Assembly (NCBI RefSeq): GCF_040436345.1
Contig: NC_133234.1
Location: 9,796,446 to 9,860,445, forward strand
Reading direction: 5' to 3'
DNA length: 64,000 nucleotides
Source: Pagrus major
Taxonomy: Eukaryota; Chordata; Actinopteri; Spariformes; Sparidae
The translations under genes and the position numbers were made by a program. The notes beneath the pieces are model-generated. The model had not been told where the DNA came from. It searched no databases and worked only from the letters and a program-made list of their open reading frames with translations. This document shows, in pieces, positions 23,001 to 36,500 of this stretch (its first letter is position 1; every line of letters begins with the position of its first letter).

Positions 23001-26000
23001 ATGGAAGACAAGAAAAGGAAAAAAGACGACAAAAGGAAAAGGGAAGCCTCTCAGAAGGTGAGCATGTTCACAATCACTTGCCAGCTTTTCCATCTGGGTT
23101 GGACACATTAAACAAACATTCTGCAACTCCATGTTCATCAACCGTGTGATAAGTTTTGAGGAAAAAAATCATATTTGAGTGTATTGTTGGCCTTTAGAGT
23201 TTCTCATTGGGAATACTATTTCTTCTTATTTTGGGTTGTGTATTTGTTGCAATACTTGATCTAGGCTCTTGAATAACTACAAATTTTAACAAATCTCCAA
23301 CATAATTTTCTATAATGAAACTTGTTTGTGTTGAGAGCAATCTCAAAGATTTTAATTACACAGAAGCTGTCTTAGTTTTGTACGGTTTTGAAATTGTGAC
23401 ATGGAAGTAATGGGAAGAAGACCAAACCATGACAGTCAACAATAATGTTTGGATTACGCCTGTCAGTGGAGAATACTGTTACATAGCATGTCTCAACAAC
23501 TACAGGATCTTGAATTGGGGGGAGCTGATGCATTTATTATCCTGGCACTCCTACATTTTTTTTAAAAAACTAACCACAATCACAACCCTATCAGCCCACT
23601 CACGCACTTGTTGTGCTGATGTGTGATGGTTTTAAGGAATGATTTAATAATGAAAGTTTTTTTCTCTGTTCATTTTAGGTCACAGAACAAAAAAACAAAG
23701 GTAAGCAGCACAGTGATGTATGTGAATATTTTAAGATATGGATTTCAGGTGTTTGCTCCGTTTACCAAACTTCATCTGTCTTCTGACAGTTATTTGTTGT
23801 TGTTTTTGGATTTTATTTTTCTAGCATCACCATTCCTCTGCCATAGTAACCTAATTCTAGATAACACTTTGGCTTCCCTAAATGTTTAAAGTTTACTTTA
23901 GTCTGTATTTTGTATTAGCTGCTTGTTGTAGTTTTGAAAAAGAAAGAAAGGCAAAGAGCAACAATAACGAACCACAAGCATCTGCGTCAGGGAATTCTGA
24001 TCCCTTATCTACATCATAACAAAAATTTTGTTAGTGTTTACATTTACAGAAAATTAATTGTGCACTGTTCTTCCTAAGATGTACTTGGTTGCATATAAAA
24101 TGCTTAATTTAATCTCCTGCAGTGCCAGACTCGACCAAGCCGGCATCTGCCCAGTCTCCTGCCACTCAGAGCAGCTCTGCCTCCCCCAGCCCTGGACCCA
24201 CCCCCTCTGCCTCCCCATCCCCAGCCACCTTGGGCCCTGGCAGTGCTGCCACCCCGTCACAGGGCGGCAACAATGCCAAGCGCCTGGCGGTGGCCAACGG
24301 ACAGCCCACCTCCAACACCATTTCTTCCTCCACCGCTGGCGGCCCCAGTGCTGCCGGAAACGGCAGCACAAGTAGCGGAGGCGGAGCCCAAGCGCCCCAG
24401 CAGCAGCCACGCTACATGCCGAGAGAAGTGCCGCCGCGATTCCGCTGCCAGCAGGACCATAAAGTGCTACTGAAGAGGGGTCAGCCGCCACTGTCCTCCA
24501 TGCTGCTGGGAGGGGGAGGAGGAGGGGATGGCCCCAATGCAAACATGGCTGCTGTCTCAGGTAAGTGTTAGCAATGCTGTATGTCAGATTAAGAATAGAT
24601 CCAATCTGTGTAAAGATTATTTAGATCATCTCTTCATTTTGACCCCTAAAGTCACTCTCTCTTGTGGGATTTTCTTCTTTTTTTTCAGATTCTGGTGCAG
24701 CTGCCTCCTCATTGGCCCTCACCTCATCATCAGTTGCTGCTTCTACTACTACTTCTAATTATGCAAATTCCATGTGGGGGGCGAGCTCAGGCAGCCAGGC
24801 CTCCTCTCAGGGCAGGGAGAAGGTGATTGTCGATGGCAACGACCTGGAGGAGTGGCCTAGCATCGCTGGCAGTGATGGTGGAGGAGCGTCTTTCACCGGG
24901 GCTGGAGGGGGCAGCAGCAACAACGGAATGCCTGTGAACAGCATCAGTGCCTCTGGCAACCAATCCTCACCCACTTCCACGTTCTCTTTGCCCAATGAAT
25001 GTATGCAGTCGTCCAACGGTGTGGCGTGGGGGATGGCTGCCTCCCAGGGTCATCTTGGAGGAGGGAATGCAGTAGCTGCAGCTGGGCCTCTGCTACAACA
25101 ACCCTCCTCACTTTCCAAAGCCTCCGCTGTGCCAGGGAGCCATGATGCCAGTGGCCCCGTTGACGGCAGCAGTGGGATTCCAGGTGCCAATTTCAATCCA
25201 AATGCCAACCCTTCGGCCTGGCCTGCCCTGGTGCAGCAGGATGGGCCCGCTGCTGCAGGGGAAGGAGGTCCGTCTTCCTTCCATCACCAGGGCCCTGGAG
25301 GGTCTTTGTCTGCCAACAACTCTGCTTCCCTGGGCCTGGGCCTGGGAGGTGGGGCAGTCGGGGTGCTGGGGGGTCACCCACCTTTATCTGTGAATCAATC
25401 AAGCACCCATCAGCGCCAACTTCACCAAATGCAATCCAGAGACAGAGAGATGGGAGGAGGGGGAAAGTGGGACAGCGAATCAGCGGGACCAAAAATCGCA
25501 GGGGGGGAAGGGATGGGGGGAGGAATGGACCGTGGTGTGGGAGGAGGCGAGATGAGTGTGGGAGACCACAGCCTTGCCTCCTCGTGGAGAGGCCAGCCTT
25601 CTTACCCTGCAGCAAACTCCAAAACGGGTGCCTCAAGGACTGATGGTTGGGAGGGTGGAGGAGGTGGCACAGGGGGATTCGGGGCTGCTGAAGGAGATAA
25701 TGGGACCTCGGGTTGGGGCTATCCAAGTTCAACTAGTGGGGTTAATGCTTGGGGCAGTGCTGGAACTGGGGGAAACAGTAGTCAAACCTCCGGAGTATCT
25801 CAGGGAGGGTGGGGGTCATCAGGAGTAGGAGGGGAGAGAGGAGTTTCTGGTGGTGATTGGGGTGGGAGCGCCACTGGTATTGGAGGAGCTAATCCAGGAG
25901 GTGAAGGAATAGGAGGACCCTGCAGTAGTAACAGCAGCAGTAGTGGGGGCAGCACAGCTGGCAATCCCCCTGCCACCTCCTCCTCTTCCTCCACAGCCAC

Positions 26001-27522
26001 CACTATGGCCAGAGCTTGGGACAATCAGAAGGGAGAGGGCGAAACAGGGGAATGGGGTGGGGGAGGAGAAGGACAGGGAGCACAGGGAGGATCTTCATCC
26101 AGTGGTGGAAATTCCAGAAACGGGAGCGGGCCTAACAGCAGTCAAAGTCGTGCTCGACGCCCGGCACCTAATGCTGAAGATGCCTTACAGAACCTGCTCA
26201 GTCGGTCTGATCTGGACCCTCGGGTTCTGTCCAACACAGGCTGGGGACAAACACAGATCCGACAAAACACGGCCTGGGACTTTGAAGAACATGGAGGACA
26301 AAATAAAGGAGGATCATCATCAGCTATATCAAAACACCCATCTTCTCTAGGTGGTTCTTCTCAGTATTCTGGTGGGCCTAGGACCCAAATTACTGATTCT
26401 ATGGGTCCTGGGGTCAATCCTTCTCTGGCTCCGTCTGCTGGGTCCTCTGGAGAGGGCTGGGAGAGCAGCAGCAACAGTAGCAGTAGTGGGGCCTCTCTGT
26501 CGGGGAGAGCCCCACCAAGTTCAGGCCCCAACATGAGAAATCTTGGCGTCTCGCAATCTGGGCCAGTGACCACAACAGGACCTGGTATGGGGTCAGGGGT
26601 AATACCGGGACATAGCCAGCAGGGGAAGGCTACAGGCTGGGGTGGAGGAGGAATGGGGGCTGGGGATGGCCAGGAGGCAACTGGTTGGGGGAAAGAGGAA
26701 TGGAGAGACAGTAGTGGAGGAGGATGGGGTAATCTTAGGCAACAGGGTGACCCAGTGAGTGGAGGCTGGGGAGGAGGTCAGGAGGAGAAAGGGACAGGGG
26801 GATGGAAAGAATTGGGAGGGAATGGAGGAGGAAGTGGGTGGGGATCAGGACAGAAGGCTGGTGCAGGTAGGGACTGGGGAGAGCAACAGTCCAAATCAAA
26901 CAGTGGAGGAGGAGGATGGGAGGATGAGAGGAATATTGGAGGAAACTCAGGTGGGGATTCAGGTGGGGGTGGTTGGGGGAGCTGGGATGATGGTGCTCCC
27001 CGTAGAACCTGGGGAGCAGGGGGCACAGGGGGAGGAGGGAGTGGAGGAGGGGGGGTGGGTGTTGTTGGGGCCATGGGGTCCAAACCCCATCAAAGTTGGA
27101 GTGGAGGAAACAAAATGCACCAGATGCCAAACAGCCAGTCGGGTTCCATCACAGGCCCACAGGCACAACTGCAACAGCAACAATCACAGCCCCGCAATCA
27201 GCATCCACAGCGACAGCAAGCGTTGGACCAAGGGGCTATGCAAGGGGGCGGGGGGAGGAAACCCATCTCTCAAGCCCAGAATCAGAACCAAAGCTCAGGC
27301 TGGACCTCAGGGCCCATCCCTGGTGGCTCTGGAGGAGGTGGAAGTGGATCTGAACCAAGCGGTTGGGAGGAACCCTCACCGCAGTCCATAAGCAGGAAGA
27401 ACGAGATAGACGATGGAACATCAGCATGGGGAGACCCAACCAATTACAACTACAAGCCGGTCAACCTGTGGGATAAGAACAGCGCACCTGCTGGCCAGCA
27501 GCCACACGGCCAGGGTCAGGCT

Positions 27523-27593
<71 letters not shown>

Positions 27594-30500
27594 GGGACCT
27601 CCAATACAGCAGCAGCCTAGCAGGCAGGCTGCAGGGCTTGGAGGTAACAGAGACTTCAACACTGGCCATGGACCTGGAAAAACTTCAGCTATGGGTAAGA
27701 CACCATAAACTGTGAATTTGACCATAACACTGATTGTGAAGTTACATGAAGATATTTTTTTTATACAAACCTTGTGCATTCACACATGCAGGCTTACCTT
27801 TGAGGCTCACTGTAACCACAGTTGTTTCACTGCTGTTTAAAGGTAATGTGTGAATCAGCTGTGGCAGTTAGACAGCGTAAGATGGGACAAATGTTCTTCA
27901 TTGACTGTTGCCGCGAAAATTACGGAGATGTTAACGACTCATATATGCACTGCTAAAACTTCTGCCTTTACAGGAATGGAAACATTTTAAAGGTTTGTGT
28001 GGAAGTGCAGTGTGTCAAAGAGACAACTGAGTCATGAGAGATGAAGTTGTTTTTCAGCCAGCCACCTGCTTGCTATCTCTGCAGTTTCATTTCAAAACCA
28101 CATTAACAGTAGTCATGCAGGGTACTGCAGCTTCAGTGGGTGCTCCAACTGAGCACAGCTGAGGTGAAAACACATTTTCTTTCACTGAATATTCTCTGGG
28201 TAGTACTGTGACTGCAGAGAGCATGCTTTGATTTTAGATCAATGTCCCAGACCATATCTAGCCAAAAACTTTAAAGGTTTATGAGAGGAAGAGAGCTGCC
28301 ATAGCCCTTTCCTAAGCACTTTTGAAAACCACTGTGCCTTTGCTAACCCATGTAAACACGCACAATGTTCAAACTACATGAACAAAGCTTAGTGACCGCC
28401 CAGTCCGCACGTGCAGAGTCTAGGAGTTGGACTTGCACTGAGGAAAATGTTTGTGTCCTTAACTCAAAGAGTTTCTACCAGGTTGCTCCATCTTGACCTT
28501 TGTTGTGCGTGTGTGTCTGCAGGTCCGTCAGGTTGGGGTGGTACTTCTCCAGCTAGTCCTACAGTAGACAATGGCACGGCAGCTTGGGGAAAGCCTACTG
28601 AAACCCCTACTGGCTGGGGAGACCCAGACGATGTGGGAGGGAAGACAACAGGCTGGGGAAATGCTTCACCCAACCCCGTCAAATCTGGTTAGAAAATCAA
28701 ATAAAAACTAAAGCACATGTGGATTGAAACACAGCTGTTATCTGTGGCATATCTTCACAATCGGATTTCCCAAAATGGCATTTTGGACGTTGGGATGCTT
28801 AATCGTCCACGAATAGAAAACCTAGAAATAAAGGATATCAATTTCAGATGTGTTCTCTTCTCCTGCAGGTCCAAAGTCTATGCAAGATGGCTGGGGGGAC
28901 AAAGAAAGCTCTGTGGCTGCCTCGCGTCACTCAAGCTGGGAGGAGGAGGAGGAGGGAGGCGGCATGTGGAACAGCACCGGCTCCCAGGGAAGTGGCTCGT
29001 CTTGGGGACAGGGGAGCAACGGGGGCTGGGGACAGAGCCACCCTGGGAAGAAGCCCAGCAACAAGGTGGGTTACTGGTGCGGGAAAATAATCTGATAAAG
29101 GAAAAGCACAAAAAAAATTAAATCTATTTAAAAAAACAAAGCTGGGCAGCATCCATGTGAGTAAACCATTCTTAAAGGGATAGATCTGATTTTTGTAGAG
29201 TATTCGGTTTATGTCATGGGTGAACTTTATGTTGCTACTTAGCCTCTTTTTGATCTCATGGAAATGACTTGTGCCTCTGCTTACTTTTGTAAATGTCTTT
29301 CAGGGTCCACTAAAGGCTGGTGGAGGAGACTCTTGGATGAGCCCCATTAACAGACAGTTCTCTAATATGGGGCTGCTGGTAAGGCTATAGATATTATAGA
29401 TATATATATAGATATTTCCTACATGATGATGATGATGATGTCAATGATGGTGGCTTTTTCTGCTGGACAGAATGATGATCCCAGTGGCCCAAACATTGAC
29501 CTGGCTCCAGGCTCTCACCAGGAGAAGAAGATGGATGTAGAGAAAAGAGGCATGGGGATTAACGATTACAATGGCGATATGAGGAAGGGAGGAAGAGGAG
29601 GTGGGGGGATGCCTTATCGTCCGCCTGTTTCCAAAGAGGCAGCACCTGGGGATGCTGGGTCCTACTATGATAAGGTAATGCTTCTCTGCCCAGTCAGCAG
29701 TCTTTGTGTCTTATGTCTTTCTCACGTCTGGATAACATTTTGTCCTTTCTCACTGTTCTTTATTTCCTCTTGTGGTTCTACCTTGTCTTCCTGGTGTACC
29801 CCATTCCTCCCTATCTCCCCCTCCCTCCCCGCTTCAACACCACTGAAATTGGTCTTCCATTGGCTGTCACTGTGACAGACCTTGCCTTTGACCAATCAGG
29901 ATTGGTGCCTTGGGGAGGAGGGTCCTTGCTCTTTGTACTCACCACCCACTGTCTACAAGCCCCATTCCCTCTTCAACCACACTATCCCTTTTAGACAAGT
30001 AAGATAACTGCTCCTCTTGTTTCTGTCCAGCCATCTTTACATTAGGTTCTAGTAGTTTTCTGTTTTCCAGAGATAATTACAATTATACCCCCCAAATTCG
30101 TCCTGTCTGTTTTGCTTAAACTGCATGTTTTTCATGAATATGTCTCTACTGTTATGGGCCCTCTAAGGTTTCACTTTCCATCTTCAATCACAGGGCGGTC
30201 ACAGTATCTTTGGCAGTGGTGGAGGGATGGCTCAGTCAAGACACCAGCCAAGTGTCCCGCCCATAAACCAGTCCCCAGGGATACGAGCGCAAGTGCCTCA
30301 TCAGTTCCTGTCACCTCAGGTACTAATGCTTTTGCGTGGATTCGGCAATCAGTATTCTTTACAGCTGTATTTAACGCCTAACAGTGAAACAGGAAGTATG
30401 TGGGTTGACCGTGTAAAACAGTGTGGGTTGTGGGGTGAGTCATCTTTGCTGTTTATTTTGCTGCTGAGTAACCAATTAAAAACAGAATTACTTCAGCTTG

Positions 30501-33500
30501 GAAATTTGTTTAACGTATTGCCATGCCAATTCTACATTCTTGCATATAAGCACAATTTCAGTAGATCTTCCTGTTACGATTCGCTTGTGTTATATCGGCT
30601 CGTATATCCGCAGTTTAGCCTGGTCGGATCTGAGGTCGATTGCGTACTTCACAGACTTGTATTTGTGCTGTGAACTTTCTGGCATAGTGTATAATTGTCT
30701 GATTCTTTCTTTGTGAGCTCACACAACATGGCCTGCTGTTTGTGTGCATGGCGTATATTAGTCAGTCAGTCAGTCCCTAGAGTGCATAATCACTCTTCAG
30801 GACAACATTGGCCATGTTTCCCTGCTTACTTCTAAAGAATACAAAGTGAAACGCATGTCTTTTCCAGGAATTGAATCAATTTTATTCACTCACTGAGGTC
30901 GAGTCACTTGTTAACACCAGTAAATGAGAACATGAAAGAGAATCAATGATAATCGGGGAGAAGCAGTAAGCTAATGTGGTTGCTAGTGGTTACAGCACCA
31001 AAACGTTTCTGTGGTAACAGGTGTGCCTTCCTGTTGTCTGTCTCCAGGTGCCAGGCTCCGTGCTGAAGCAGATGCCCCCTCCCAGCGGGAGCGTGGGGAG
31101 TGTCGGCAGTGTGGGAGGAGTGGCAGGATTGGGGGGAGGTGTGTTCCCTCCACAGCTGTCCCCCCAGCATATTGCCATGCTCAGCAGCATCTATCCACCT
31201 CACATCCAGTTTCAGCTGGTGAGAAGCAGCATTATATTAATCTCTGAGAGCCACTGCAGGGTTGCATTACAGTTCTTCTGGACACATGATGTGATAATTT
31301 ATCAGTCCTGAACAGTGTTAGGAATAATTTAGGAAACAAAAAGATTTTATCAGACATATGATTGTGACATATGATTGTGTACAAACAACAAATCGAGATT
31401 TTAAGCCACCTGCATCTCACATTTTCTGATGTTGAATAATCTTATATAGAGTGACGTTGTTAGGATTCCTTCAAATCACATTAAGCAATTGGGTGAAGAA
31501 TGTTTATTTTGGAAATTGAAGCTGTGTAGGAACCCTGTCACCATCAAATCAGGATCGCTTACTGCAAACCATACATTGTACAAAATTCAGTGACACGTGT
31601 ATTTTTTTATTAAACAAACTTTTTCTGCCTTTGCTCTGACTCATTGACCAAATATTTGGTGAATGACGATTACCTCCCATTGGAGCCAATAACTGACACT
31701 CAGTCTTAGCATTCAGTTTGTCTGTGCAAAGCTTGAAAATCGTTGTGCAGAGTGCATTTTTTTCACTGTCATCTCACTTCTCCTTTGTGTCTTTTTCTGC
31801 TTCGTTCTGTCTGTGTTTGTTCAGGCTTGTCAGCTCCTCCTCCAGCAGCAGCAGCAGCCACAGCAGCAGCAGCAGCAGCAGCTACTGCAAAACCAGAGGA
31901 AGTTCACACCAAACGTGCGGCAGCAGGCTGACCCTCAACAGGTACACATGAAATTAACTTAAAGTAATCTCTCACTCCTTTGTAGTTGCTTTACTTCCTC
32001 CTCCCACTTGCTAACTCTGTTTTGTCATGTCTCCTAAGCTGGCCAGGATCATGGCGGTGCTCCAGCAGCAGAGGCAGCAGCAGCAGGTCGGGGGTTTAGG
32101 CGGCAGCTCCAAACTCTCCCCCTCCCACCATGTTGGAGTTGGCGGAGGGGGTCCCAAACTGCCCGGGGCTGATCCCCTGCCCCATCCAGGTCTGGCGGGA
32201 TCTGTGGCTGACCTGCACCAGAAAACTCTCGGGCCATACTCCGGTGAGTGATCGTTAATAGATCGTCTTTTATAAAAAAATAAGAGAGATGAACATAAGC
32301 TAACTCAATGTTGTAGGCATGCACTACATTTCCCAGTGATCCTGTATTTAGCCATAATAAATGAAGCGCTGTAAAATTCTTTGATTTTCTGGAAGTGAAT
32401 TAGAAGTAGGTTGCCATGTTATGTTTCTGCAGCACCAGGGATTTCATTTAACTGCATGTCTCCCTCTGCTCTCTGCCTCTCTTTCTGTGACCAGGGTTTG
32501 GTTCTGGGGTAAACCTCCCTGGTCTGGACCTGGGCGGCTCCGTGGTTGGGGGCCCTGGGAGCATGAAGGACCTCGGGGGTCAGCAGTCCCGCTTCAAATG
32601 GATGATGGAGGGACACTCTTCTCCAGACACTTCCTCACCTGAAAACGCATTCCACAAAAATGGTGAGTTTATTGAATTTATTTCCATTCATACAAATGTT
32701 GTATTTTACAAGATGTGGAATGAGAGGTTGTTGAGGCAGATAGTGCGAATGGGATTAGATGTGAAGTCGCATATTTAGGTGATCAGTGAACCCATCTGGT
32801 GTTCAGTGCTGTAACATACATTATCATCACCCTTCAACATTCCAGGTCCTGTCACCCCCATGAAGATGCCAGGGGGCTCGCCCTACTCTCAGTACGACAT
32901 GATGGTTGGAGACGGGCTGGGTGATAACTGGCATCGCACCCCTGGCAACAAGATGGTTTCCAAGCCTCCCACCACGCCCAGCTGGCCCCCTGGTTAGTGA
33001 CAAGTTATAGTTAAAGTGATAACCAGAGCTAGAGGATCCCACAAAGCTTAAAATAAGATTAAAAACAGAAGAAATCATTTCCATACCCAGGAGCATGAAT
33101 GTGTTTCTCTATAACTCTTCAGAGTTGCTGTTATTACTTGTGGTAATTGAGGTTCGGTGCATCTAGCGTTGAGCTTTGTCTCATAAAACTGGCTTCAACC
33201 GACAACCCGTGTGTTTCCTCTTCAGAGTTCCAGCCTGGTGTGCCCTGGAAGGGAATCGACCGTGTCGACCCTGAATCTGACCCCTACATGACCCCAGGGA
33301 GCATGATGGGAAATGCAGTGTCCCCCAACCTCAATGATACTGAGCACCAGTTGTTACAAGATAATACTGGTGAGCATTTAACACCTCAAATGCCGAATTT
33401 TCCCTACCATTAAGTGTGTGATGACACAGCAAAACAAAATATCTAGCAGTTATTTAATGGCATTTCTTGACATGTAGCATAAGTGAAGATGTTTACTAAG

Positions 33501-36500
33501 TCTCTTTGGGTTTTGACCTGATTTTGCCTGTGCTCCCTTTTGTAAAATAAATAAATTTAAAAAAAAAAAAAAAACAACATTGCCAAGCTTAGCTATTGTG
33601 TGTTTTTTGAGAGCTATACCATAAAAAACACCTCTCCATAGATGAATTTGATCTTGGAACAATCATTTGTAATTTATGAATGGAAAAAAATGACTAACTC
33701 GGTTGGTTGGTGCTTTTGTTTGCAGATTCCACCCCTCCCCTCAACACCTTGCTGCCTTCACCTGGTGCCTGGCCCTACAGTGCCTCAGACAGTCCCCTGA
33801 ACAACGCACACAACTCAGGTAACCACACACACACACTCAACATGGCGTTAGCTTGTGTGATGCTTTTTCTTTTTTTTGATTAGGGCCAAAACACTGATTT
33901 GATTAGTTGATTACTTGACGAGAATTAATCGGCAACTTGACAATTTGATTTTTCAAACATAAGTGGTAAACATTGTCTAGTTCCAACTTCTCCGTAGGGA
34001 GGCTGTTATTCTTTAACTTGTCTGTTGTAAACTGAATATTTATGGGTTTTGGACTGAAATTTGAAGACGTGTCAAGAAGGGCTTTAGGAAGTTGTGATGT
34101 TAAGAAACTGTGATCTTTCACTATCTACTTCATCGGCCAAACAATTGATTAATTGAGAAAATAATTGCCATAATGGAAATTATTGTTACTTGCAGTCTAT
34201 GTCCCACACGTTACAATATGTCTTGATGTATTAAGAATACTGTTGCCACACAAAACTGAATTGTAGAAGTCACAACTTATACATAGCTCTACTTGATTGC
34301 TCATAATCTGAATTCGCTTATTTGAGACCTAATAATTTTACCACAGCGACTTTGCTAGTTTGTAGTTCATCTACCGAATGAGCTTCAACAAGCTGGAGAA
34401 TTTTAATGCCTGGAAAGTTTTTTGATGATAAACAAGAGAAAGCCACAGTACCTATAAAGACGCCTTTGAGAGTCGGGCCTAATGGCTCCGCCTTCAGACA
34501 TGGGAAATAAATCTTAACAATTCTAAATTGTGAGCAGTCTTTTTATTGGTATGATATTGTTAAACAACCCCACTAGAGACCCTCATCTACCTTTCTGTTG
34601 CTCTCTAGCAAAGTACACAGACTACAAGACCAGCTGGCCCCCAGAGCCCATCGGACACAAGTCCTGGAAAGCCAGCCGTGGCAGCAGCCAGTCACAGCTG
34701 TCCCGCCCACCTCCAGGACTAGCGAGTCAAAAGCAGCCATCACCTTCGCCTTGGTCTGGAGGAGCCCCTCGAATGGCCAGCCGGGGCTGGGGCGGTGGCT
34801 CGAGCACCACTGGTAATGCCCCAGTGCATTTTTTATGTTGTTTGGGTTACATGGTTGTCCCTTCTCCTCATTCAGGCACAGTACTTGTTGAAAAATTCAG
34901 CTGATTTAAATGTACAAAGGAGGTAAAACAACTGGCTCTGATTTGCTGGGATACAACAGAGTGCTCCTTTGAACTTAAGAGTCCATTTATATTTGATTTT
35001 GAAGAGCAGCCAAGCCTCGTGGAAGTTATTCATCATTTAGTACATTTGAGAAGCCAGGGGTAAAAACAGAGAAGGATTGTGTTTACAGGGAATGTGGAAA
35101 ACTCCCACTCAGATTTTTTTTTTGTCTGTTTACTCTCTCTCTGCAGGCTCGACCTGGAGTGATGGCAGCTCTCGAGAAAGCTGCTGGTTGGTGCTCAGTA
35201 ACCTCACACCACAGGTAAAACATAAACACTATTTATAAAAAAGTACTGTGCAAAGACAGACTTTTTGGGGGGTGGATTTGATTGTTTTGATGTGTTTGTA
35301 AAGATCTAGAGATGTAACTGTTCTAGTACTGCCAGGCTGGCTTTTTTTTTTTTTTTCCCAATCTGACTTAATGCATGCAAAAAGCTTAATCATGCACAAA
35401 AAAGTAATTCCACATGGAAACACTGCTCTAAATGTCATACCACCATCTTGCATATTCCTGCAGATCGATGGTTCTACTCTGAGGACCATCTGCATGCAGC
35501 ATGGCCCTCTGCTGACCTTTCACCTTGGCCTGACCCAGGGCACCGCTCTGATTCGCTACGGCTCCAAACAGGAGGCAGCCAAAGCCCAAAGCGCACTACA
35601 CATGTAAGACTCCGTCCGTTGTTTTGATAATATCTTTATATCACTCACACGTGTTTAAGGTGAGTATTCAACTGAAACCAGGCGCTTGTTAACTTATCTT
35701 AGCATAAAGACTAGGAAAGGGTGGGCGATAGCTAGCCTGGCTCAGTTGACAGGCAAGAAACTCGGCTCACCAGCACCTCTAAAGCTAACTAATTAAAACA
35801 TATCTCATTTGTTTAATCCATACAAAAACTAATGTCTATAGATGACAAGTTGCCATACTATTTCTTGCTGGTGACCAGTTACTAAGCAACCAAGAGAGAC
35901 TCCAGGAAGTAACAACCACCCAGCCAAGAAATACTCCATGACATAACCCCTGTAAATCCATAAAGTGTCGCTTTTCTGCGTTTGTACGGATCAAACAAAC
36001 AAGTTGCAAACATATTAATTATTGAACTTTAGACGGACTGGTAGGTAGATTTTTTTACACACTGACTTGGAATGGGAGGTGCTATAGCTAAAGCGATCTG
36101 TACAGTGAACGACCTCTGTCCTTAGACCCTCGATTTCGAGTGAGGAAAAACTTGAGAAAAGAAAACCCTTTTCACAGGGGAAAAAAAAGATGGAAGAAAC
36201 CTCAGGAAGAGCCACAGAGGAGGATGGGACGGACAAGCAATAGATGTCGCATGTACAGAACAGAACAACAAAATCACAGTTTACTGAAGTTGATTTTAAG
36301 TTATTAACTTCTACACCACTGTTATGTTTTTTATGAAACTTGCTCACTTCTTACATGTTTAACAGTATCATTTATTGTCGCACGCTGTGTAAATTGTTAA
36401 TTATAGTTCATGCAGAGGGAAAAGAAAATAATCTTTTATTGAAAAATATAAAAAATGATTATTAATTTGAGAGTGACATAATTTTTGTTTGTACCAGGTG

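Noticed and set aside
24054-27779. Long minus-strand open frames rich in Pro/Leu opposite TNRC6B
   Set aside because: They are antisense shadows of the Gly/Ser/Gln-rich TNRC6B exons (GGN, CAG and AGC codons reversed) and have no domains or splice logic of their own.
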